Of a DNA stretch of 64,000 bases, positions 54,418 through 64,000 are shown piece by piece (within the stretch, counting starts at the first letter, position 1; each line of letters begins with the position of its first letter). Below the pieces are notes generated by a model. The model saw only the letters and a list, made by a program, of their open reading frames with translations. It ran no database searches and had not been told where the DNA came from. A program made the position numbers and the translations under genes. This stretch comes from Alternaria dauci (Eukaryota; Ascomycota; Dothideomycetes; Pleosporales; Pleosporaceae), in the NCBI RefSeq assembly GCF_042100115.1, contig NC_091273.1, positions 1,674,001-1,738,000 of the forward strand. Reading direction: 5' to 3'.

Positions 54418-56140
54418 CGGAATGCGAGGTGGTTTTGGTGGAATGGTCTCGTTGAAGCAGGACAGACTTGGGACTTTTTGACTAGAGTGACGATTGGATC
54501 TGATGTGGGCGATTCATTCTCAATTTCTTTGTAGTTTATTTGTGTTTCAAAATAGTAATTCCGGCGTGGTTTGACAGTTTACAAACTCGGCGTGGCAGCA
54601 GTGTTGTGGAGAGGTAAACATGCTGAAGATTGGAAAGATCATCACCCGGTAATGGCGGTTCGATCTTGCCCAGTGCTTTTGCCCCAGGTGAAGTGGACAT
54701 GGTGATTGGACCAGTGAAGAGCAGGCAGATTAGGGAAGGATGAATTAGAAGGGCAATGTAATGGTAGATACTGGACCATGCGCCATGTGGCCTGGGAGGA
54801 AGGGATCGACACGTCCTGGTGTCTACAGGGTAAAGCTGAGGCGAGAGTCCGAATGCCCTTGTACTGCTGGGGGATTTGTCCGGTATCGGATGACAATCGT
54901 GCAGCGTGTCTTTGGTGCAGAGTGATGGATAGTGAGGCGATCTAGGAGAGACTGGTGCATCTTGTTGCAACGAAGTGATACCGAGCGTTTAACGCGCAAA
55001 CAAAGGGAACCAGCAGAGTGCTGTTCGTGGCTTGGTAGCCGCCACACCGCTGATTGTCCTGGGTTATTATCACCATGGAGTGTATAGGCAGACTGTGGAG
55101 GGTACGATCAAGACGTGTTTTAGTGGCTGAACTCTGGCCAACAGACTTGGACATGAGCTGACATGGTTACCCACCGGCGATAAGTATCCATTGAGTGACG
55201 CAGCAATGGCTGTGCTGGTGGTGTTTTACTGTTTGCTGGGCAGTGTGCTTGTTCCAATGGAAGAGCGAGGCAAGAGGCTTCCGTCTGGGCTGATAGGCAC
55301 CCGCGGAAGTGGACCGACAGCGAGCAACTTGTTGATATCGAAAGTGCGGGTTGGGGCGCGTCAGCCTGTCAACGAGAAGCTGAGGATCACACCAGGACGG
55401 TTTGGAAAGACATGCATATCATGGTCTGGGGTACCCCGGGAGATGTGCAGGCGTAGCCGTTGGTGACTGACGGCGGGACGCATGGCACGACGACGGACAG
55501 AGGACACTGGCGCGCTGTCGACGGCGAGGCGTATGGCCGTGTGGACAGAGGCCGTCGTGGTCCCACTTGTCGGACGTGTGACGACGAGAATTCTTGGGTG
55601 GAGACATGGCCGAGGGGTGATGTGCGTCGTCGGGCGATCTTGTTCACGATGGTCGGGACTCGTCTCACCGCCCTTCTATAACTAAGCAACAACCGGCGTC
55701 GACTAAAGCCAGACACTAGCAGCGAATCCACTGCATTGCGGCGCGCTCCCCTCACCAACACCACGCGACACGCTTGCTCTTTCTCTCTCTCGCTCTCTCT
55801 CTGTCTCTCTTGTATCCACACCGCCTGCTGTCCAAGACACGCCGCTTTCCGAGGCTCGTCTTGCGACTGCTGCCGTGCACAAAAGGCACCGTGTGACGCC
55901 ATTACCCTTCTTCACCCCATCCGCTCCCCCCCGTGTTGCCCGCCGCCTTCACCCACCCGCAAGACAGCGTCTCTCTGCTACCCCACGTAGAGCCCCCCGC
56001 CCTCGCAGCAGCAGCAACAACAGGCGCCCGCTGACGGCCATGGGTCAACCAGCACGTCGCACTGCTCGAGCCCACGACATCCACGACGCCACTCGAGCCC
56101 ACTGCTAAGACGACGACGACGGGCGCGCTTCCATGGAGGG
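54418..56140. other. 1.7-kb spacer with long leader of LST4-like gene
   Basis: No gene was recognised. The right part (55690-56140) is GC- and CT-rich with a (CT)n microsatellite at 55777-55811 and Arg/Pro-coding triplet runs; I read it as promoter plus 5' leader. A nine-codon upstream frame (56133-56162) overlaps the main start. Confidence 0.45.
55777..55811. repeat. CT dinucleotide microsatellite
   Basis: CT repeats interrupted by single G or T, about 330 bp upstream of the LST4-like ATG. Similar CT runs precede ALG2, a common leader feature in filamentous ascomycetes. Confidence 0.75.
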
Positions 56141-59100
56141 ATGCGCCCACTGCCGGACATGATCGGACACCTGTTTAGCAGCCGCAAGGGCAGCAGCGCC
56201 GCCCACGCGCCGCCGCTGCCGACGGTGCTCGACTCGGCGACGGAGGAGAGCCACACGCGCCATCTGCTGTATCCCGAGTACAGCACCCTCTACCACCCCG
56301 ACGGCCAGCCCTATCCGCTGCACGCCGCGCCCTTGACGCCCGGCAGCGGCCATGACGGGCCCCTGCCGGAGATCGACCTCGACTACCCGCGCGACTGCCG
56401 CATCATCATCGCCCAGGACGAGACGCCCGCCATGCCCAAGACCATCCTCTTCGACTCGAAGCCTGCCCCGCCCCGCCCCGACGCCCCGACGGCGCCCACT
56501 GTCCGCTCGCGAGCATTCGGCGCCGCCAGTAATGCTACCAACGCCAGTACGCCAGGGCCCGCGCCGGGCGGCCTGCACGCCCGCACATCGTCGCTCGTCA
56601 CCGAGCCCGCGGCGCCACCGCGCTCGCCCACAGTCGGGGGCTTTACGCGCATACGCACCCGCGGCAGCTCCATATCCTCCATGCCCAACATCGACGAGCA
56701 CGCCCAGGTCCAGGCCAAAGCCCAGGCACGCGCCAAGGAGTCGACCGACCTGGCCAACATCTGCCTCGACTGCATGTTCGGCAACCTGGCCATGAACTAC
56801 CGCGGCAACTCCAACAAGATACACATTGTGCCACTCGACACAAGGCCAGCCGACGCGTCGCTGCTGAGCTCCAGCGTCCAGGACGCGACCAGCTCTCTTG
56901 GTCGCGCCGAGGGCCTTCGCAGGAGAAGCCATCTCGCCAAATCCTTCACGCCCGCCAACCTTCCTTCCGACCTGCCCCGCGCCGACTCGAGCGAGAGCAT
57001 GCCCAAAGAGCCCAGGCGGCGTACCATCTTCATCACGCGCATGTTCTCCGTCACCGTACCCGACGAGGAACACCATGACCGCACGCCCACCCCGCAGAGC
57101 TCACTGCCAAAGGGCAATGGCTTCCCCTTCCCAGCAACAAGCACCAAGCCGGGCGCCCCCAAGCCGCCATATCCTTCGCATGTGCGCAAGAGCCCCATGT
57201 ATGCCATTACCATTATCCTCCATCTTCCCATATCAAACACCTCCCCCACTGCGAGACCCTCATCCCGGAGCGCCAACACCAGGACGCCCGTGCATCTGTC
57301 TACATCTGCTCCTGGGCACGACTCGCTCGGTTCCTCGCTCGACTCTGAACGACGCGCAGGGTGGGCCTTCATCGACTCCAACCTCGGCGTCGATTCCCTT
57401 CTATCCTCGTCGCTATGCAGTGATGTCGATGACCGTGTTGATGTCGTGGGACAACACTGGGATGTCATTATGCGTGCCCTCAGTAGCCTCCAGCATGTGG
57501 TACAGGAGAGGATATTGGCACAATTCAAGGCACCGAGGTCGCCAGAAGGCATGCCTACGCCTACTGCCCACCACCAGCGGAACCAGCCTTCGCGGGCTAG
57601 CCTTCGCGACACCTCCCTGCACGCCAGCCGGCGAGCCCTGAGACTGCAGCCCAATGCCCTCATGATGGACAAGGAAATACAAAATGCGGCAGAGCTGACT
57701 GGCAATCGCGTCGTGAGTGGCATGAGGATCCCCCGCGTCATGACAGGTCAAGGCAAGTGGGGTGTCTGGCGCGAAGAGGCCAGATGGCTCGGTCGCTGGG
57801 CAGGTCGACGTGAACAGAACTTCTTCTTCTTCAATCTACTGACTGCCTTCCTCGGAAATCACACCCAGTGGCTCAATGTCTTGGGGCCCAAGTGGCACCG
57901 CAAGCGTCATCGCGAACAGCAAAAGGCAACTGCCGGTGAGATTTTAACAATCCCTAACCGTACCGTCATTGTCTCACCAGACAAGATGGCGGCACGGAGA
58001 CTCATCTTTCTGCTCGCTGCCTTCTTGCCAGCCAACGCATCTGCCATGGGTGAAAGTACCTGTGCGCGCCCTGGCACTTCAGCTTCCCTTCGTGCCTATT
58101 CGCAATCACCTCCGACCAACATGCCGCCTTCGAGGCAGCCGTCCCTACGGCGACAGATCAAACGAGGGCCGCGGGGCAAGCAGAGTATGACCAACATCCT
58201 TTTGCAGCCACCCAAACTCCAGAGCGTTCATCAGCCCCCTACGCAAGTCGCAGACGAGCGGTCCGAATCGGTCTTGATTGAGACACAAGAGCCTCTTCGT
58301 CCGATTGGACATTCTCGGCGTTCCTCTGCACATTCAGTTCGCACCACTTTAGTGGTCCCATCAATGTCAGAAGGCCCGATCGCAACAGGTAGCACGGCTA
58401 CTACCTCAACAGCCAATCCACAAGATGCGATGCCTGTCGCTCACTTTACGTTCCCTAGAACAAAGTCGTCTGGCACCATGCCCGACCGAAGACCTGAAAG
58501 TAGTGATAGTCTGGCCTCAACGAACCTGATTAGCACTCTGCAAAGGAGTGGCACCGGTCAGACCAGCCTTGCTAGTAACGACTCCAGTAACACTAGCCGC
58601 TGGAGTGGCTTTATGAACTTCTGGAGCGGCCGACGTTCATCTTCAACCGACCAGAGTGAATACTTCCAGACGACAGATGACGGCGTGGGATACCGTGGGC
58701 AAGAGCGCCCCCGGTCGCAGCTCGAACAGATGGTTCAAGAGCTGTCCATGGACCGCGTCTTTGAGAGCGATGCTGTCGATTCTCCGCTCCCACAAGAACC
58801 AGGCGAGAAAGCATCTCCAGAGATGTACTCCAACGCTGGCTGTCCTGGCGTTCCTGCGTCCGCTGCCAGGCCAATCCCGGAGCGTCAGAAGACCTACGAG
58901 AGTCACTTGAAGTTGTCTGTCAATGAAAAGGATGGCGTCATCGACGTCGACCTTCCACTGCCCGACTTTGACTCTCCTCTCCAGTCTCCACTGCTGGGAG
59001 GGTTCGGGTCAGCGTCAAGTCAACCAGGCTCCAGCTTCGGCGAGTCCTCCATTTTATCGACGCCCCACTGTGAGCCAGAGCAGCCCGTCAATGTGGCAGG

Positions 59101-59845
59101 ATGGCTGAGCCAATTCCACCCTGACTTCGCTGTGCAGGCTATAAAGCCTTATCGCGAGCTGGAACGCGACATTAAGCGAGCGATGAGCGCTGAGCCTACG
59201 CCTCTGAATATCGTGACTACGCCGAGCCTAGAGTCGGGTCCGCTTGAGCGTTGGATGGATATATGTTCTGCTCTCATTGCCGACACAAGCAACTTCTCGA
59301 TCAAACGCATCAGCTTGCGGCGTCTCGTGAAGCTCATCCCCACGCCTACGTATCAATCTTCGGCTATGACACCAGGTGTCACTGGTGTGGCACCCGCCCA
59401 CTCGCGGTATGGTAATCCGTACACCTCCGGCGCCGCAGCTCCAATGATGACTGAAGTGCATCTTGCTGAAAAGTTCGTTACCGAAACCATCATGGACTTC
59501 GACTCTACGCTCATCGATGGCGTAGATCGCGTACTAGCGCAGTCCGGTGAAGTGACTCGTGTCAATTCTGCCCAGTCGTCGCGATCAAGCAGCAGGAGGG
59601 GCCGGCGCGATACCAGGGCGGAATCGGATACAATACCACATGTTGAAGTGCCGCATGTGGACTGCAAGAGTGTGCTATTCGAAGCGCTAGAGATTGTCGT
59701 CAAAGAAGTGGCCGCCGAGCGAAGGGGAAGACAATCTTCCAAAGACGGTGACCTGAGGAAGACGGCAAAAGATGCCCACCCAAAGACCGAGAATGACTCT
59801 TCCCTGAAGGAGGGTATTCGCAGATGGTTAACAGAGGTAGAGTGA
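56141..59845 (+). CDS. LST4: LST4/FNIP-type DENN protein, 1234 aa
   Basis: A single exon of 1234 codons. The FNIP N-terminal region has RIIIAQDE (about 86-93) and CMFGNLAMNYRGNSNKIHIV (about 210-229), closely resembling the MIFGSVAMSYKGS segment of animal FNIP. A DENN-like part follows (GKWGVWREEARW, NFFFFNLLTAFLGNHTQWL near 559-577, PDKMAARRLIFLLAAFLP). Long Ser/Pro linkers separate these blocks. The last 400 residues are FNIP C-terminal-like (FVTETIMDFDSTLIDGVDRV). With a folliculin/Lst7 partner such proteins act as a GAP for Rag/Gtr GTPases at the vacuole in TORC1 signalling. ATG 56159 is an alternative start because an upstream frame ends on it. Confidence 0.82.
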   Translation: MRPLPDMIGHLFSSRKGSSAAHAPPLPTVLDSATEESHTRHLLYPEYSTLYHPDGQPYPLHAAPLTPGSGHDGPLPEIDLDYPRDCRIIIAQDETPAMPKTILFDSKPAPPRPDAPTAPTVRSRAFGAASNATNASTPGPAPGGLHARTSSLVTEPAAPPRSPTVGGFTRIRTRGSSISSMPNIDEHAQVQAKAQARAKESTDLANICLDCMFGNLAMNYRGNSNKIHIVPLDTRPADASLLSSSVQDATSSLGRAEGLRRRSHLAKSFTPANLPSDLPRADSSESMPKEPRRRTIFITRMFSVTVPDEEHHDRTPTPQSSLPKGNGFPFPATSTKPGAPKPPYPSHVRKSPMYAITIILHLPISNTSPTARPSSRSANTRTPVHLSTSAPGHDSLGSSLDSERRAGWAFIDSNLGVDSLLSSSLCSDVDDRVDVVGQHWDVIMRALSSLQHVVQERILAQFKAPRSPEGMPTPTAHHQRNQPSRASLRDTSLHASRRALRLQPNALMMDKEIQNAAELTGNRVVSGMRIPRVMTGQGKWGVWREEARWLGRWAGRREQNFFFFNLLTAFLGNHTQWLNVLGPKWHRKRHREQQKATAGEILTIPNRTVIVSPDKMAARRLIFLLAAFLPANASAMGESTCARPGTSASLRAYSQSPPTNMPPSRQPSLRRQIKRGPRGKQSMTNILLQPPKLQSVHQPPTQVADERSESVLIETQEPLRPIGHSRRSSAHSVRTTLVVPSMSEGPIATGSTATTSTANPQDAMPVAHFTFPRTKSSGTMPDRRPESSDSLASTNLISTLQRSGTGQTSLASNDSSNTSRWSGFMNFWSGRRSSSTDQSEYFQTTDDGVGYRGQERPRSQLEQMVQELSMDRVFESDAVDSPLPQEPGEKASPEMYSNAGCPGVPASAARPIPERQKTYESHLKLSVNEKDGVIDVDLPLPDFDSPLQSPLLGGFGSASSQPGSSFGESSILSTPHCEPEQPVNVAGWLSQFHPDFAVQAIKPYRELERDIKRAMSAEPTPLNIVTTPSLESGPLERWMDICSALIADTSNFSIKRISLRRLVKLIPTPTYQSSAMTPGVTGVAPAHSRYGNPYTSGAAAPMMTEVHLAEKFVTETIMDFDSTLIDGVDRVLAQSGEVTRVNSAQSSRSSSRRGRRDTRAESDTIPHVEVPHVDCKSVLFEALEIVVKEVAAERRGRQSSKDGDLRKTAKDAHPKTENDSSLKEGIRRWLTEVE

Positions 59846-60340
59846 GCTTAGTACCTGGCTTTGCACACTGTTTACGGTCTTCATGGCCTCAACTTTCATC
59901 ATGTATGTATTATAACTTTCAATTATGTTTTTTGTAAGCTTTGCTGCGTTTGAGCGGGCGTTTGAGCGTTTTCCGAGCGAGGTACGACCTTCGTGTCGAC
60001 AATCTGGGTGGTCTTTCGCTGTGGCAAGAACTGGCGAAATAGCCTTATTGGAGCAGGGCAAGCGGTTTGGAGTGCGGCCAAGGGGAACGCGGAAAGGATG
60101 ATACCAACAATAGAACGACCATTTATCTCGAGATTTCTACCCTTCTCTAATACACTGTCTATCATGAAAAACAAGAGTCGAAAACAGCATGTGCGTTGCA
60201 TTGCTTTAAACATGATCCCCTTCGTGGTGAGCTAGCTACAAGCATGAACACAATAACATTTGACTTGCGATGGAGCAATGTAGACGCTCACGTCTCTCTA
60301 TTAGAGACAGTATTGCAAAGAATGATCTTAGCTTCGCTCG
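59846..60340. other. spacer between convergent LST4-like and TRM12 genes
   Basis: About 500 bp of AT-richer 3' flanks. Short frames only. No RNA gene was recognised. Confidence 0.45.
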
Positions 60341-62218
60341 TCAGCCCACGCATACGTCAAATACACAATGCACAACGCCCGGGGCATACATTTTCACCCT
60401 CTCTACATGAGCCACACAGACCTTTTCCCCACGTATGCTGTCAAGTGTGGACACTAACTCTTGGAATTTCTTTTCTACGTCGTTCTGCATGCTCTCAACA
60501 TCTTTGACATTGACATTTTCGTGCACATGGATCCATCCTCGTTGCTTCGTATCTAGCATAGCGACCGCAATACGCCAGGATAGTTTGGAAGAAGGCAATA
60601 AGCCCAGGTTGACATGCCGGACCGGGTACCTTGGCAATCGGAGTAACGGGTAGTCCAGGTCAGCAGCCTCGTTGGTAGTTTGGAGGACTATAAAGTCTGC
60701 TTCTTCAAGCTTTAAGTTGTCCACTTGGCCCATTCGTCGTAGGCGAAAGATGTCTTCTTGTTTGAGCACTCGGCATGTCCATCCATTCATCTCTGCACCT
60801 CTTCGTAGTCCTTCGACGCTCCATGGATTGAGCTCCCAGCACAAGACTTGCTTGATGCCTTTTGCCAAGCCTTCACTACTCTTCCTGTACGAGAAGGCAA
60901 AGTAACCGATTCCAGCATAGAGATCAACAGCCGCCGATGCAGCGTCAGGACCAGTGGTGACGGTAGGCAGATTCAAGATTCGCGTCTTCTCACGGATGTT
61001 GCCGCGGCTGAACATGGTGTAGAGCGGAGCCCAGACTTGCCATATACCGTTCTGTCGAGCAGTTACCCATAAAGCATCAGCAAAATCGTTTGCTGTGGGC
61101 GTAGAGATTGTCTGCGATGTTGGTGTAGCCCCAAAGTCTCCGTATAGAGGGGTAAGGTTGAGTGGGCTACGAAGTATGTTTTCTCTATCAGTTGTGTGGG
61201 CTGATAGTACTGACGTCGTCGTGGTTGAGAGTGGTATGGGAGAGTTCATGGCGACATGTGTTGCGCCTACTGCTTCTGCCATACACTGCCATATCGATGC
61301 CATCGCGCCCGAGTGTACTGGATGTCTAGCAATGAGGCTCTTCCATGGCGAGGAGGAAAAGGCATTGTGTGGGAGGAGAAGCATTGGACTGTAAACAGAA
61401 TACCCCTCTGGAAAAGCAGAGACGAGACCTTCAACTGTATGTGAATGTGATGAAGGCGACAGGTCTAGGAAGGAAATCAGAGCTGTCTCCAAAGCTTTGT
61501 GAACAGGGTTCCGGTGCGCTCGTCTCAGGGCCAAGGTCTCGACGGGGGCGGCGTGTGAAATTGAGATGCTATGAAACAGCTCGCTCAGAGCCAGGTTTTG
61601 CAAAACTCTAAGCTTCAGGTCACTGACCTCGTTGGCATCTGGGGTTCTGGCTGATCCATCCATCTGTAGGGGATAAGGGATAGTTGTAGGGATACACATG
61701 CGTTGCTGCTTGCCCCTCGCCGATGATTTTGCCCCAGAGTTCGCATAAGCTGATTCGATGTAACCCCCTCTTGTGACATGAGATTGCAGAGGATAGGGTC
61801 TGTGGTCGTTGCCATCACGAGAGATCTTGGCCGAGGGTCTCGAACTTGAAGAGGTTATGTTCTGGTCTTCGAGTTGAATCCCAACTGGGAGATAATTTGA
61901 AGGCATACACGTACTGCCGGTCGCATCGATAAGAAGCTCTGGTAACTTTGTCTGCTGTGTGGAGCTTGACGGTTCCTGTGTGGCTACGAGTGTCTCCTCC
62001 GGAGTGGCTGCTAGCGACTGGTCCAACTGGCCGCAATCTTCATTATCTTTGGATATAATGGGACTACCAGGCACCGCCTTTCCTTCCTTGTTCCGTGACT
62101 CGGGAGTGATTTTTCTGCTCCGGTCAAGCTGACCGACCCGTTCGAGCGCTTGTTTTACGGTCTTGACGTGTTGTTTGGGTACAATGAGAGTGACGCTTGG
62201 ACTTGAAAACTGCTCCAT
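60341..62218 (-). CDS. TRM12: TRM12/TYW2, tRNA wybutosine-synthesizing protein 2, 625 aa
   Basis: A single exon. The C-terminal domain is a class I methyltransferase-like fold with QNGIWQVWAPLYTMFSRGN and the AdoMet motif VDLYAGIGYFAFSY at 431-444, followed by WELNPWSVEGLRRGAEMNGW. These belong to the Trm5/TYW2 family. TYW2 transfers the aminocarboxypropyl group of S-adenosylmethionine to the G37-derived base of tRNA-Phe in wybutosine synthesis. The N-terminal 200 residues are Ser/Pro/Thr-rich and longer than in yeast. It is divergent from the Nudix gene. Confidence 0.9.
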   Translation of the reverse strand: MEQFSSPSVTLIVPKQHVKTVKQALERVGQLDRSRKITPESRNKEGKAVPGSPIISKDNEDCGQLDQSLAATPEETLVATQEPSSSTQQTKLPELLIDATGSTCMPSNYLPVGIQLEDQNITSSSSRPSAKISRDGNDHRPYPLQSHVTRGGYIESAYANSGAKSSARGKQQRMCIPTTIPYPLQMDGSARTPDANEVSDLKLRVLQNLALSELFHSISISHAAPVETLALRRAHRNPVHKALETALISFLDLSPSSHSHTVEGLVSAFPEGYSVYSPMLLLPHNAFSSSPWKSLIARHPVHSGAMASIWQCMAEAVGATHVAMNSPIPLSTTTTSVLSAHTTDRENILRSPLNLTPLYGDFGATPTSQTISTPTANDFADALWVTARQNGIWQVWAPLYTMFSRGNIREKTRILNLPTVTTGPDAASAAVDLYAGIGYFAFSYRKSSEGLAKGIKQVLCWELNPWSVEGLRRGAEMNGWTCRVLKQEDIFRLRRMGQVDNLKLEEADFIVLQTTNEAADLDYPLLRLPRYPVRHVNLGLLPSSKLSWRIAVAMLDTKQRGWIHVHENVNVKDVESMQNDVEKKFQELVSTLDSIRGEKVCVAHVERVKMYAPGVVHCVFDVCVG

Positions 62219-62602
62219 ATTGTTTGTCGCGTCAATGTGAGAAGAGATTGACTGATACGGGTGGTCTGGGGATGGTATAGCGTGAACGGAGCATTGTTTA
62301 AAATTTGTTGGACATTGCTAGCTCTAGGCTGCCTCAACTGAGGATATCACCTATTTTGTAAGGTCAAATGCAATCATGGAATTGTGTCTAACATACACGT
62401 GAGGCGACTTGGATCAGCCTATAATCCATGGACAGTAAGGAATGTTGCTACTTATGGATTAAGGAGGAAGCTCGAGATGGTCGGTGCCGATTCAGCACCC
62501 CGCCCCCACCTGTTTGGAGGCAAGTAAGCAGATGACGCAGCTCGCCGAACACGCACCATCTGTCACACAGGAACTCAACATACGCGACATCGCCCACCCA
62601 CA
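62219..62602. promoter_or_regulatory. shared promoter of TRM12 and Nudix gene
   Basis: 384 bp between divergent ATGs. CA- and CCCAC-rich sequence precedes the Nudix ATG. No TATA box is clear. Confidence 0.45.
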
Positions 62603-63547
62603 ATGTCTCTCACAAACCTCGATCTCGTCAACCAATGCGATGGATTCCCGTATCCCGACGTAAATTCGGAGACATATCTCGCGTCGGTAAACACTTACTA
62701 CCAGCTGCGTTTGTCAGGTTACAACTATGCGCTGGGTTACATGCTCCCTTCGGTCGTCGAGGTGTTTCGGGGAGTGCCCAGCTGGGAGATTGACGATGAC
62801 GCTCGCATCCTTTACCTCGCCGGCGGTTCCAACGCGGATGAGCGATCGAAGGCGGTAGAAACGACGCTGTTGGCTATGCGACAGACGGGTCACTTCAAAG
62901 TGCTGGACAAATGGCGGGGAGAACTGTACGCCGTGTATGGACTTGGCAAAGAATTACTCTTCAATGTGGAAAGGAGCGCCAGTTGCCTGTTTGGCGTAGT
63001 CACGTATGGGGTGCATCTCACAGCATTCACGAGAAAGGATGGGGAGCTGAAAATCTGGACACCAAGACGGGCTCGTACCAAGCAGACGTACGGTGGCATG
63101 CTAGACAATGCGGTGGCGGGCGGCATCGCATCGGGAGAGTCTCCGTTTGAGAGTCTTGTGAGAGAGTGTGGAGAAGAAGCTTCGCTTCCGGAAGAGTTGG
63201 TTCGGTCAAAGGCAAAAGCGAGCGGCACAGTCACATACTGGTACATTCGAGACGAGAGAGCAGGAGGCGAGACCAAGTTGATGCAGCCCGAGGTTCAATA
63301 CGTTTACGATCTCGAACTTCCCGAAGAGACGATACCAAAGCCCGGCGACGACGAAGTCGAAGAGTTCTACCTGTGGGGTGTGGACGAGGTACAAGAAGCT
63401 ATGAGGAAGGGAGAGTTCAAGCCCAACTGCGCGTTGGTCGTGCTAGACTTTCTGATACGACACGGCATTCTCACGACCGAGAAGGAAAGAGACTACATTG
63501 AGATTGTGAGTCGGCTGCACAGGAAGCTCGAGTTTCCTACACTGTAA
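62603..63547 (+). CDS. DUF4743-Nudix hydrolase (Tnr3/YJR142W-like), 314 aa
   Basis: A single exon. The N-terminal 125 residues match the DUF4743 pattern that precedes Nudix domains in thiamine-pyrophosphokinase-related proteins (YALGYMLPSVVEVFRGVPSW). The Nudix box GGIASGESPFESLVRECGEE plus ASL at 173-195 fits Gx5Ex7REUxEExGU. GGMLDNAVAGG and FKPNCALVVLDFLIRHG are also family traits. Relatives such as yeast YJR142W and fission-yeast Tnr3 act on oxidised or damaged thiamine diphosphates. The substrate here is inferred. Length is typical. Confidence 0.9.
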   Translation: MSLTNLDLVNQCDGFPYPDVNSETYLASVNTYYQLRLSGYNYALGYMLPSVVEVFRGVPSWEIDDDARILYLAGGSNADERSKAVETTLLAMRQTGHFKVLDKWRGELYAVYGLGKELLFNVERSASCLFGVVTYGVHLTAFTRKDGELKIWTPRRARTKQTYGGMLDNAVAGGIASGESPFESLVRECGEEASLPEELVRSKAKASGTVTYWYIRDERAGGETKLMQPEVQYVYDLELPEETIPKPGDDEVEEFYLWGVDEVQEAMRKGEFKPNCALVVLDFLIRHGILTTEKERDYIEIVSRLHRKLEFPTL

Positions 63548-63739
63548 GAGGGAAAGCGACAAGGTGGAGGTGGTCTGTCGCAAGAGGTGCGAGTGGGGCC
63601 AACGAGTCGATTGGGGGTATCCAGACGCCATAGCGAGAATTTAGGCCAGATGATACCACAACCACTGCACATGCTGCCATGACGCCTGTTGTATGCTTAC
63701 TTTTTGTTATGCTCCGGAGACGACAAAACGCGGCGTGTA

Positions 63740-64000
63740 TTACGAGTGCTTGATGAGCATGTAGATGTCGTCGATCTTGAGGCCGCTAAGCTTCCTGTGA
63801 GGGCCCTCCATGTAGAGCAGCAGGCCGCCGAAACTGGCAAAGTATTTTCTGTCGCGGACCATTAGCCTCGACACGGCCGACTCGCCCTGCGCGAAGGGAC
63901 ACACTCACATGACATCGCCGTCGCCACCCTCCATGCGGTAGTTCTTGCCGTAGCAGACGTAGTCGTACATGTCGGCCAGTGTGGTGACGCCCTGCTTGCC
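63740..64000 (-). CDS. RPB8: RPB8, common RNA polymerase subunit (3' part)
   Basis: The window ends inside the gene. The exon 64000-63909 reads GKQGVTTLADMYDYVCYGKN and so on in frame 0. A 60-bp intron (GTGAGT, GCTAAT branch, GACAG) leads to the last exon 63848-63740: IKYFASFGGLLLYMEGPHRK followed by LSGLKIDDIYMLIKHS and TAA. ADMYDYVCYGK plus ASFGGLL...L..LKIDDIYML is the C-terminal half of the OB-fold subunit ABC14.5/Rpb8 found in RNA polymerases I, II and III. The 5' part lies beyond the edge. It is convergent with the Nudix gene, 190 bp apart. Confidence 0.88.

Noticed and set aside
56105..57741. Two long minus-strand frames (323 and 314 codons) opposite the LST4-like gene
   Set aside because: Same cause: strong GC bias of the sense gene. 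Their translations are low-complexity Arg/Gly/Ala/Val without motifs.

Overview
The window looks like a nuclear contig of a filamentous ascomycete, most likely a dothideomycete of the order Pleosporales. The evidence is short introns (about 49-87 bp, a few longer) with GT/GC...CTRAY...AG signals, dense genes on both strands, recognisable fungal housekeeping proteins, and an 11-kb island that has been mutated by repeat-induced point mutation (RIP). RIP is a process specific to fungi. I cannot name the species from sequence alone.

Layout. Positions 1-4234 are gene-poor, with one long open frame of unknown function (1957-3816). Positions 4235-15550 are a nested transposon island. A fold-back (MITE-like) element with long inverted arms was entered by a Gypsy LTR element lying on the minus strand (4437-15328). 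That element was in turn entered by a second, near full-length Gypsy chromovirus on the plus strand (6404-13101). I can place LTRs, polypurine tracts, target-site duplications and decayed gag/RT/RNase H/integrase/chromodomain remnants. The island has lost almost every CpA/TpG dinucleotide, so it contains almost no ATG and no long open frame.

Positions 15551-39100 are an accessory-type region with wide spacers. It carries a secreted LPMO-like protein, a GPR1/FUN34/YaaH-type transporter, a zinc-type (MDR) oxidoreductase, small unknown proteins, a But2-like secreted protein, a PflA-like radical SAM protein, two TPR-like proteins, a secreted GMC oxidoreductase, an AhpD-like protein, a cysteine-free small secreted protein and a secreted SurE-type phosphatase. 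Several are predicted to be exported, which suggests nutrient acquisition or interaction with the surroundings.

Positions 39809-64000 are a compact housekeeping block: VPS15 (PI3-kinase complex), ALG2 (dolichol-linked oligosaccharide synthesis), an ECM4-type glutathionyl-hydroquinone reductase, NUP49 (FG nucleoporin), FIP1 (polyadenylation), LEA1/U2A' (spliceosome), a small Cys/His-rich protein, an LST4/FNIP-type DENN protein (TORC1/amino acid signalling), TRM12/TYW2 (wybutosine in tRNA-Phe), a DUF4743-Nudix hydrolase and the 3' end of RPB8 (RNA polymerase subunit). VPS15/ALG2, NUP49/FIP1 and TRM12/Nudix are divergent pairs that share short promoters. The others are mostly convergent. No tRNA, rRNA or CRISPR feature was seen. 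Exon boundaries below were placed by hand from splice motifs, reading frame and family conservation, and each spliced model keeps frame.
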